A DNA stretch of 5,614 nt, from the NCBI GenBank assembly GCA_964552325.1, contig CAZKHA010000210.1, forward strand, positions 1-5,614, written 5' to 3'. This DNA is from CAZKCK01 sp964552325. GTDB lineage: Bacteria > Bacteroidota > Bacteroidia > Bacteroidales > TTA-H9. Under the pieces are notes generated by a model that did not search any database, was not told the DNA's origin, and saw only the letters and a list, made by a program, of their open reading frames with translations. Numbering within the stretch: position 1 is the stretch's first letter; each line of letters opens with the position of its first letter. Made by a program: the position numbers and the translations under genes. Of this stretch, positions 1 through 5,614 are shown in pieces.

Positions 1-261
1 CTGGGAAAAGAAAAGTAAGGATAGTACAGGCAGATTAACCTAATTGTATGAGCAACAAGCATTAAGATCGCAAAACTATTATTAAACATCTTGATTGCTT
101 CTACAAAACAGACTCAATCAGGCTTTACAATAATCATATAATTACCCACTTAATATGGCGAAGAGCCAGTTTTTTTCCCATTTTATTATCGTGAAGTAAA
201 TTTTACGGTTCAATACCAGTTCTTTTCTGTAAATTGCCATCAATTTTTAACACCAAAACCC
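1..261. other. Upstream spacer with no supportable gene
   Basis: This A+T-rich stretch has frequent stops in all forward frames. The first bases could be the last few codons of a gene entering from the left: each forward frame reads open for 5 to 13 codons before a stop (for example LGKEK followed by TAA at 16-18). That is far too short to choose a frame or name a product. The only structure I see is a small GC stem followed by a T run at about 156-176, listed separately. I found no convincing Bacteroidota-type promoter (TTG, then TAnnTTTG) for the gene at 262. The closest match to the -7 element is TAAATTTT at 197-204, with no TTG at the right distance. Confidence 0.5.
156..176 (+). terminator. 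Weak possible intrinsic terminator
   Basis: TGGC at 156-159 pairs with GCCA at 165-168 around a five-base GAAGA loop, and seven T follow at 170-176. The stem is only four base pairs, so this is marginal. If real, it would end transcription from a gene left of the window and separate it from the membrane protein gene at 262. Confidence 0.25.
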
Positions 262-741
262 ATGCTTTTAAAAATTCTCGATTGGCTTAGGATTGCACTT
301 GTAGGCATTGCTTTTTATGTTGGCTATACAATTGGATTTGAACAAGGCTATAATCCAGAAGCCCAATTACATTTTATGATTCCGGTAATTATTGGCAGCA
401 TTGCTGGTATTTCGGGGCTGGAAGGACTGTTGTGGGGTGCCCAATCGGCCAAACTCAAAGGTTACGAACAGGGCAGCAATTACCAAAAACAATCGGCTAT
501 AGCCATGCTTTCGTATGCGGTTATCGCACTGCTGGTGTATTTTATCAACTGGGGCATCAAAGCCGAGCTCAGCATTTTCTTTGCCTTTATTTTCTTTTTA
601 ACTTTCTCAGGGGCGAACCATTTGATGCACGCCATCAAGCATAAAAATTACAAATGGCAAAACATAAACCGTCCTTTTATCACCCTTCTTCTGATTTTAG
701 GTATGATTTACCCCATTGTTATGGCTCTTAAAAACCTCTGA
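262..741 (+). CDS. Hypothetical four-helix integral membrane protein
   Basis: This 159-residue protein is of unknown function. It has four or five hydrophobic segments, at roughly residues 8-26, 37-58, 79-99, 103-124 and 136-155, joined by short loops, and no periplasmic signal peptide distinct from the first helix. The loop at about 59-78 is hydrophilic and rich in Lys and Gln (AKLKGYEQGSNYQKQ). A His-containing segment (GANHLMHAIKHKNYKWQN) lies between the last two helices. The arrangement of a GxxHxxxxxxH-type loop followed by a short N-rich turn and a final helix vaguely recalls the DUF6790 family, but this is recollection without a search. The ATG at 262 is the first in frame and opens directly into a membrane helix; there is no Shine-Dalgarno sequence. 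A 209-bp spacer separates it from the hyf-type operon, so it is probably transcribed separately and need not share its function. Confidence 0.78.
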   Translation: MLLKILDWLRIALVGIAFYVGYTIGFEQGYNPEAQLHFMIPVIIGSIAGISGLEGLLWGAQSAKLKGYEQGSNYQKQSAIAMLSYAVIALLVYFINWGIKAELSIFFAFIFFLTFSGANHLMHAIKHKNYKWQNINRPFITLLLILGMIYPIVMALKNL

Positions 742-764
742 CATTGCTGGTAAAGCCATTTTTT
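721..764 (+). terminator. Weak possible terminator after the membrane protein gene
   Basis: ATGGCT at 721-726, inside the last codons of the gene, is complementary to AGCCAT at 754-759, which runs into six T (759-764). The loop of 27 bases is long for an intrinsic terminator. A shorter alternative, TGG/CCA around TAAAG (748-758), has only three pairs. The placement just after the stop codon at 739-741 is right, but the stability is poor. Confidence 0.25.
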
Positions 765-950
765 ATAAAGCGTACCCTAAAAGCCTTATCGCTACTAGGT
801 TTACGAACGTGTCCTTTTATGAAGCAGTAATTATAAGTATGTGTTTATAAGATAGTTATATTAATCAAAGTAATTAGTTCTTTAGGTTTAGGTAAAAATG
901 AGGTTACTTTGTAGTTTGGTTTATACACAACCAAGGAAACTCCAATTATT
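742..950. promoter_or_regulatory. A+T-rich spacer, likely holding the promoter of the hyf-type operon
   Basis: The operon beginning at 951 has no gene directly upstream to share a transcript closely, so its promoter should lie here. This is an inference. The nearest match to the Bacteroidota -7 element TAnnTTTG is TTACTTTG at 904-911, seven of eight positions, but no TTG lies 19-21 bases before it. A second near match, TAGTTTG (912-918), is one base short. The spacer also contains a perfect 8-bp inverted repeat (866-873 and 904-911) and two copies of TTATAAG 14 bp apart (831-837 and 845-851). No RNA gene or riboswitch is recognisable. Confidence 0.35.
866..911. repeat. Perfect 8-bp inverted repeat before the operon
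   Basis: CAAAGTAA at 866-873 is the exact reverse complement of TTACTTTG at 904-911, with 30 bases between them. The right arm coincides with the best -7-like element upstream of the first HyfB gene. The repeat could be a leader hairpin, an operator half-site pair, or chance in A+T-rich DNA. An 8-bp match at this spacing is not rare by chance, so the functional reading is weak. Confidence 0.35.
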
Positions 951-2966
951 ATGCAAGACATTGGATTGATGGATTTTACACTTTTGGCTCAAGGAATTAT
1001 CCTTGGCTTAGGTATTTTATGGCAATTGGTAGCTGCAAAGGAATTTAAGGCATATACCAGTGTGGTTGCCATACTGTTCTCCGCCATAATTACTTCAATT
1101 CCAGCCGTTGAAGCTTTAATGGGGACGGCAAGTACTACCACTCTTTATGGTGGAAACATTTTTGGGCAGATAACATTTACCATTGATGCGCTTTCGGCTT
1201 GGTTTATCCTCATCATAAACCTCGTCAGCGTTTTTGGAGCCCTGTACGGCACTGGATACTTGGGCAACGCCCATTCTGATACGTCTAAAAACAACCTCCA
1301 CTGGACCATGTTTATGCTGTTCCATGCCTCGATGCTTTGGGTTTGTATGCTTAGCAATGGATTGGCATTTGTAATTGCCTGGGAGATTATGTCGCTATCA
1401 TCGTTCATGTTGGTAATTTACGATTACCAAAACAAAAACGTGCTGAAGGCGGGCATCAATTATCTGGTTCAAATGCACTTGAGCGTTGTTTTGCTATCGA
1501 TAGCTTTTATTTGGGTGTATAGCCTTACAGGCACCTTTGATTTTGAGGGGATTTCAAGCTTCTTTGCGCACGAACAGAATATCTGGCTGTTTTTGTTGTT
1601 TGTGGCGGGTTTTGGCTTAAAGGCCGGCTTTTTGGGCTTGCATACTTGGTTGCCCGAAGCTCATCCTGCAGCTCCAAGCCATGTTTCGGGGGTAATGTCA
1701 GGGGTAATCGTTAAAATGGGAATCTATGGTATTCTTAGGGTTATAAGCCATATGCAGTCCGACTATTTGCTGGCAGGGCAAATCATCTTAACCTTGGCCT
1801 TGCTCACGGGTCTGTTTGGCATTATGAATGCTGCCGTACACCGCGATTTTAAAAAGATGCTGGCTTATTGCACTATCGAGAATATGGGTATTATTGGGCT
1901 TGGTATTGGCTTGGGCTTGATAGGCATTGGCCTGGCTAAACCGCTGATCATATTCCTGGGATTTGGAGGAGCTTTGTTTCATGTGCTCAACCACTCTTTG
2001 TTTAAATCGCTCTTGTTTTTTACCGCTGGTTCGGTGTATAAGCAAACGCATACCCGCAACATGGAGCATCTTGGTGGTCTCATAAAAAAAATGCCCTCCA
2101 CTGGCGTGCTGTATTTAATGGCTTCCATTGCCATCAGCGGCTTACCCCCATTCAGTGGTTTTATTTCGGAATTCATGATTTACTTGGGCTTCCTAAGCGG
2201 CATTGGCCACCTTGATATTGGGCTCAATACCTTGTTTATAGGTTCGTTCGCGGGTTTAAGCATTATTGGCGGCATATCGGTGCTTGCTTTTACCAAGTCG
2301 TTTGGCATTATCTTTTTGGGTGAAGCCCGAACCTCTTTTAAACATCCCATCAACGAAGTACCCCGGAATATGCTTTTCCCCAAATTCGCACTTTTGGCAC
2401 TCATGATTGGCTTAATTGTGATCCCAGCCTTGCTTACCGAGGTTTTGGCTTTAATAATCCATTCCATAGCTAGCTCATACCCAGTTTCATCCACCCTAGA
2501 AACCCTGCCGTATGTTAATGCTTTAAGTTCGATAGGTCTATATACCTTGCTGTTTTTGGCGGTAAGCGTGCTAATTTTTGTAGTTAAGCATCAAGTTACA
2601 AAAAAACATGCCGAATTAGCTGGGCCAACCTGGGGATGTGGCTATACGGCAGCAAGCCCCAAACTGCAATATACGGGCAAGGCGTATTCAAAGAGCCTAG
2701 CAAAGCTTTTTAGCTTTATAGTACCTGAACAAAAACATTTTAACGAAATTCAGTCAACAGAAACCTTTCCTGAAAAACGCTCATTTTTAACTTCCTATCA
2801 AGATATTTTTGACGATCGGCTTATCCATCCCCTTAGCATTTACCTTAGACGGTTTACGAATCTTTTCCAGTTTATACAAAATGGTCGTATCCAGGCCTAT
2901 GTGTTCTATGGCATCTTGTTTATGCTGATTGTTTTTCTTGGCACCCTTTTTAACCTGTTTGAATGA
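951..2966 (+). CDS. hyfB: HyfB-like proton-translocating membrane subunit, first copy
   Basis: This is an antiporter-like subunit of a group 4 hydrogenase or hydrogenase-related complex in the cytoplasmic membrane, expected to translocate H+ or Na+ when coupled to electron transfer in the soluble arm. At 671 residues it has about the length of E. coli HyfB and is longer than NuoM. An N-terminal antiporter segment (FTIDALSAWFILIIN, about 76-90) precedes the main proton-antiporter domain (about 135-425). The family's charged residues are visible: Glu145 in AWEIMSLSSF, Lys224 in GFGLKAGF, Lys255 in VIVKMGIYG, His348 and Lys352 in NHSLFKSLLF, and Lys449 in FTKSFGIIFLG. A C-terminal extension carries WGCGY (561-565) and KLQYT (571-575), typical of HyfB/HycC and absent from NuoL/M, then a hydrophilic stretch and a last helix after IQNGRIQAYVFYG. 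Start: ATG 951 is first in frame; Met7 (969) is possible. It overlaps the next gene by four bases. A plain nuoL or mrpA assignment is unlikely given the C-terminal motif and neighbours. Confidence 0.94.
   Translation: MQDIGLMDFTLLAQGIILGLGILWQLVAAKEFKAYTSVVAILFSAIITSIPAVEALMGTASTTTLYGGNIFGQITFTIDALSAWFILIINLVSVFGALYGTGYLGNAHSDTSKNNLHWTMFMLFHASMLWVCMLSNGLAFVIAWEIMSLSSFMLVIYDYQNKNVLKAGINYLVQMHLSVVLLSIAFIWVYSLTGTFDFEGISSFFAHEQNIWLFLLFVAGFGLKAGFLGLHTWLPEAHPAAPSHVSGVMSGVIVKMGIYGILRVISHMQSDYLLAGQIILTLALLTGLFGIMNAAVHRDFKKMLAYCTIENMGIIGLGIGLGLIGIGLAKPLIIFLGFGGALFHVLNHSLFKSLLFFTAGSVYKQTHTRNMEHLGGLIKKMPSTGVLYLMASIAISGLPPFSGFISEFMIYLGFLSGIGHLDIGLNTLFIGSFAGLSIIGGISVLAFTKSFGIIFLGEARTSFKHPINEVPRNMLFPKFALLALMIGLIVIPALLTEVLALIIHSIASSYPVSSTLETLPYVNALSSIGLYTLLFLAVSVLIFVVKHQVTKKHAELAGPTWGCGYTAASPKLQYTGKAYSKSLAKLFSFIVPEQKHFNEIQSTETFPEKRSFLTSYQDIFDDRLIHPLSIYLRRFTNLFQFIQNGRIQAYVFYGILFMLIVFLGTLFNLFE
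2963..2966 (+). promoter_or_regulatory. ATGA stop-start overlap coupling the two HyfB genes
   Basis: The TGA stop of the first copy (2964-2966) overlaps the ATG start of the second (2963-2965). No Shine-Dalgarno sequence precedes it, so re-initiation by ribosomes finishing the first gene is the likely way the second is translated. This fixes the start of the second copy and argues for near-equal stoichiometry. Confidence 0.8.
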
Positions 2967-4984
2967 TAAATCTTGCATTGCTTATTGTGGCCCTTGCTGT
3001 GATTAGTATTCTGATAGCTGGGGTAAAAGGCAAAGGCCTAGCCGCCATTGCGGGAATTATAGCCAATAGCTTGGTTTCTGGATATATGGCTATTATGGCG
3101 TTAATGGGCAATAACTTCGCAATTACGTTAGCAGGCAGTCTTCATTTTGGTCAGGTTCAGGTGGTGGTCGATCCGCTTTCGGCATGGTTTATTCTTTTAA
3201 TCAATTTTACCATGATAACCGGGGTTGTTTATGGCAATGGATATATGAAACAGTATGCAAGCCAAGGTCCAGCCTTAACGCTACATTGGATTGCTTTTAT
3301 GCTGCTTCACACGGCTTTGCTGGCCATAACGGTAGTACAAAATACGATGGTGTTTTTGCTGTGTTGGGAGATAATGGCTCTTTCAGCATTTATGTTGGTG
3401 CTTTTTGAATACAGCAAAGCCGAAACGGTGCAGGCAGCTATCAATTACCTTATTCAGTCGCATATCTCGCTGGCTGTGCTTATGGTAGGTTTTATTTATG
3501 TTGCTTATAAAACGGGTAGTTACCAATTCAGTAGCATGTCAGGTTTTTCCGAAAAGCACTCTTTGCTGGCAGGTACGGCTCTTTTCTTGGTGTTTTTTGT
3601 TGGATTTGCCATCAAAGCAGGATTTGTACCCTTTCATACTTGGCTACCCTATGCACACCCGGTGGCACCAGCCCATGTTTCGGGGATTATGTCGGGGGTG
3701 GTGATAAAAATAGGCATTTTTGGCATATTGCGTATGCTACTTGTTATCCGCACCGACTATTCTACGGTGGGTTATATCATATTGTTTATCTCCCTACTAT
3801 CAGGTTTATACGGAGTGATGTTGGCCATTATACAGCACAACCTAAAACGGCTCTTGGCGTATCATAGCATCGAGAACATTGGCATTATTGGTATTGGCAT
3901 AGGCGTGGGCTGTATTGGCTTAGGTAACAACAATGCGTTGATTGCAATGCTAGGGTTTTCGGGGGCACTGTTGCACACCCTAAACCATTCGCTGTTTAAA
4001 TCCTTGTTGTTCTATAGTGCGGGCAATGTTTATCAACTGGTTCATAGTGTTGCCATTGAACAATTGGGGGGATTGATTAAAAAAATGCCACATACAGCTT
4101 TGTTGTTTTTGGTGGCCGCCCTGGCTATCTGTGGCATCCCTCCCTTAAACGGTTTTATATCCGAGTTTTTAATTTATTCGGGCCTTTACAAAGGCTTAAA
4201 AGGATTGGAAGTATTGCCTTTGATGGCTATAAGCTTTACATTGCTAGGGCTTGTGCTTATTGGCGGGCTTGCGCTTTTGTGTTTTACCAAGGCCTTTGGC
4301 ATCGTGTTTTTAGGCAGCATGCGGCATAATTGTAAGCATGCCTTACACGAGGTAGGCAGCTTGCAGTTGATACCGATGTATATGGCAGCCTTACTCATCG
4401 TGCTTATTGGATTATTCCCCGCGCTATTTTTCACAATTTTAGCCGAGCCTGTTGGCTTGTTTTCGCAAGGCTTGATCGCTCAAAACCTGCTCGTACAAAA
4501 TGAAGTGGCCCAACCACTGCAATCAATAACATTGGGTGCGCTTATAGTGATAGGTTTGAGCCTATTGATTGCTTGGCTGCGCTCAAAAATAAGCCCTGTA
4601 GCAAAACAGGCTGTTGCAACAACCTGGGGATGCGGCTATACGGGAAATGCGGCTAAGATGCAATACACAGCTGGTTCTTTTGTAAGAAGTTATGCAAAGC
4701 TGGCCAAACCCCTGTTGCATATCGAAAAACAAGAACAGGATTTGGAGGGGGTTTTTCCGGCACCCAAGCACTTTGAAACCGAGACGTATGATAAACTGGA
4801 ATACTATCTTATTGACAAGCCCATACTGTTGCTTAACCGCATTACGGGTTGGTTTACCTTTCTGCAAAATGGGCGCTTGCAATTGTACATTCTTTATGGA
4901 ATCGTTTTTATTGCTTCCATTATTTGTATCCCCTTTTTCATGGATAAGCTTATGGCATTGTTGCACTTTTTAAATAATATATAA
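2963..4984 (+). CDS. hyfB: HyfB-like proton-translocating membrane subunit, second copy
   Basis: This 673-residue protein is a second antiporter-like subunit, homologous end to end with its upstream neighbour. In the central block (residues 207-257 here, 213-263 there) I count 35 of 51 identical positions by eye. The N-terminal VVVDPLSAWFILLIN segment is at 68-82. Channel residues are kept: Glu136 in CWEIMALSAF, Lys218 in GFAIKAGF, Lys249 in VVIKIGIFG, His342 and Lys346 in NHSLFKSLLF, and Lys443 in FTKAFGIVFLG. The C-terminal extension has WGCGY (555-559), KMQYT (565-569) and LQNGRLQLYILYG (634-646) before the final helix. The start codon ATG lies inside ATGA at 2963-2966, sharing bases with the upstream stop, which suggests translational coupling and equal production of both copies. 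HyfC follows after a single base. The product would sit beside the first copy in the membrane arm, adding an ion-translocation site. Which copy is proximal to the HyfC subunit cannot be told from sequence alone. Confidence 0.94.
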   Translation: MINLALLIVALAVISILIAGVKGKGLAAIAGIIANSLVSGYMAIMALMGNNFAITLAGSLHFGQVQVVVDPLSAWFILLINFTMITGVVYGNGYMKQYASQGPALTLHWIAFMLLHTALLAITVVQNTMVFLLCWEIMALSAFMLVLFEYSKAETVQAAINYLIQSHISLAVLMVGFIYVAYKTGSYQFSSMSGFSEKHSLLAGTALFLVFFVGFAIKAGFVPFHTWLPYAHPVAPAHVSGIMSGVVIKIGIFGILRMLLVIRTDYSTVGYIILFISLLSGLYGVMLAIIQHNLKRLLAYHSIENIGIIGIGIGVGCIGLGNNNALIAMLGFSGALLHTLNHSLFKSLLFYSAGNVYQLVHSVAIEQLGGLIKKMPHTALLFLVAALAICGIPPLNGFISEFLIYSGLYKGLKGLEVLPLMAISFTLLGLVLIGGLALLCFTKAFGIVFLGSMRHNCKHALHEVGSLQLIPMYMAALLIVLIGLFPALFFTILAEPVGLFSQGLIAQNLLVQNEVAQPLQSITLGALIVIGLSLLIAWLRSKISPVAKQAVATTWGCGYTGNAAKMQYTAGSFVRSYAKLAKPLLHIEKQEQDLEGVFPAPKHFETETYDKLEYYLIDKPILLLNRITGWFTFLQNGRLQLYILYGIVFIASIICIPFFMDKLMALLHFLNNI

Positions 4985-4985
4985 T

Positions 4986-5614
4986 ATGCTGAGTTTTGTA
5001 TTGATACTGCTAGCGGCCTTGTTTTTTTCGGGTATCGTTGTACGCACCAAGAGCTTAGCCTCGGGCCGAAAAGGACCTGGAATTTTACAGCCTTTAAAAG
5101 ATGTGGCGCGCTTGTTCCAAAAAAACAGCATTTATAGCCATACCACGAGCTTTGTGTTTAAGGTAGCGCCGGTTATCTATTTTGCTTCGGTGCTCACGGC
5201 TGCCATGGTCATCCCGTTCAACACTTCCAAAGGGCTAATAAGCTTTAACGGCGATTTCATCTTTTTTGCCTATCTCCTCGGGCTGGGTAAGTTCTTTACC
5301 ATTATAGCCGCACTGGATACAGGCAGCAGTTTCGAGGGCATGGGCGCCAGTCGCGAAGCCTTGTTCTCGATGTTTGCCGAGCCCGCTTTCTTTATCTTAA
5401 TGGGCTCCTTTGCCTTGCTAACTGGCCATACATCGTTTTACGACATTTTCGCCTACCTCCACCTTGGAACACCCATTACGTATGCCTTGGGCATTATGGC
5501 TGCCTTTGTTCTGGTTATGGTTATGATGGTTGAAAACAGCCGAATGCCTATCGACGACCCGAAGACACATCTTGAACTTACGATGGTACACGAGGTTATG
5601 ATATTGGACAATAG
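4986..5614 (+). CDS. hyfC: HyfC/NuoH-like membrane subunit, 3' end outside the window
   Basis: This is the membrane anchor subunit of the same complex, the counterpart of HycD/HyfC in formate hydrogenlyases and NuoH in complex I. It docks the soluble redox module and links it to the antiporter subunits. The 209 codons present are about two-thirds of the usual 300-320 residues; the gene runs off the right edge in frame. The N-terminal helix (2-19) leads to GRKGPGILQPLKDVARLF (27-44), the cytoplasmic loop conserved in this family. GSSFEGMGASREALFSMFAEP occupies 113-133, and VENSRMPIDDPKTHLELTM (182-200) followed by HE (202-203) is the strongest signature. E. coli HycD/HyfC have DDPxTHLELTMxHE here, whereas quinone-type NuoH has a different Glu-rich loop, so the hydrogenase branch is favoured. 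ATG at 4986 is one base after the stop of the second HyfB gene, so it is the same operon. There is no Shine-Dalgarno sequence; the region before it is A+T-only for about ten bases. The start is well fixed by the family N-terminus. Confidence 0.93.
   Translation, partial: MLSFVLILLAALFFSGIVVRTKSLASGRKGPGILQPLKDVARLFQKNSIYSHTTSFVFKVAPVIYFASVLTAAMVIPFNTSKGLISFNGDFIFFAYLLGLGKFFTIIAALDTGSSFEGMGASREALFSMFAEPAFFILMGSFALLTGHTSFYDIFAYLHLGTPITYALGIMAAFVLVMVMMVENSRMPIDDPKTHLELTMVHEVMILDN

Noticed and set aside
1..18. C-terminal tail of an upstream gene (LGKEK then stop)
   Set aside because: Five codons cannot be told apart from the other two open frames, which run to stops at 36-38 and 41-43.
882..893. 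TTTAGG repeated twice, telomere-like
   Set aside because: Only two units; chance in A+T-rich spacer DNA.
2180..2494. Reverse-strand ORF of 104 codons within the first HyfB gene
   Set aside because: Same reasoning: a shadow of a gene with clear family motifs, with no motif of its own.
2963..2966. Frameshift splitting one long gene into two
   Set aside because: Each protein is full length with its own N-terminal antiporter segment and complete C-terminal extension; the ATGA overlap is normal operon packing.
4583..4966. Reverse-strand ORF of 127 codons within the second HyfB gene
   Set aside because: It lies wholly inside a strongly supported gene on the other strand, its product has no recognisable features, and its length is expected by chance opposite such a gene.
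951..4984. Ordinary complex I (nuoL/nuoM) or Mrp antiporter operon
   Set aside because: The WGCGY...QYT C-terminal extension in both proteins and the DDPxTHLELTM signature in the next gene belong to the hydrogenase branch. Length and gene order do not fit nuo or mrp operons.
1..5614. CRISPR array, tRNA, rRNA, insertion sequence or attachment site
   Set aside because: I saw no regularly spaced repeats, no tRNA-like cloverleaf, no transposase-like ORF and no terminal inverted repeats in the window.

Overview
The window looks like chromosomal DNA from a member of the Bacteroidota. This is an inference from three things: moderately A+T-rich genes separated by still more A+T-rich spacers, no Shine-Dalgarno-like sequence before any of the four start codons, and a run of energy-converting-hydrogenase-type membrane genes with no Fe-S ferredoxin gene (HyfA type) in front. 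A marker gene would be needed to name the genus.

Layout, all on the + strand. Positions 1-261 hold no gene I can support. A 159-residue membrane protein of unknown function follows (262-741). A 209-bp A+T-rich spacer then leads into a tightly packed operon: a first HyfB-like proton-translocating subunit (951-2966, 671 aa), a second HyfB-like subunit (2963-4984, 673 aa, ATGA overlap with the first), and a HyfC/NuoH-like membrane subunit (4986 to beyond the window, 209 codons present, one base after the preceding stop).

The three operon genes encode membrane-arm subunits of a complex in the complex I / group 4 [NiFe]-hydrogenase superfamily. The HyfB-like proteins are antiporter-type modules that should move H+ or Na+. 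The HyfC-like protein anchors the soluble redox module and couples electron transfer to ion movement. Both antiporter modules keep the charged residues used for ion transfer, and they are clearly paralogues. The HyfC-like protein has the hydrogenase-type DDPxTHLELTMxHE signature and not the quinone-type complex I version, so this is not an ordinary nuo operon.

The catalytic (large and small) subunits must lie downstream of the window. It therefore cannot be decided here whether the complex is a true hydrogenase, a formate-hydrogenlyase-like enzyme, or a hydrogenase-related (Ehr-type) complex lacking the NiFe-binding cysteines. I see no rRNA, tRNA, CRISPR array or mobile element, and nothing that demands a wholly new kind of system. 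The most interesting point is the tandem HyfB pair in a possibly non-hydrogenase complex.
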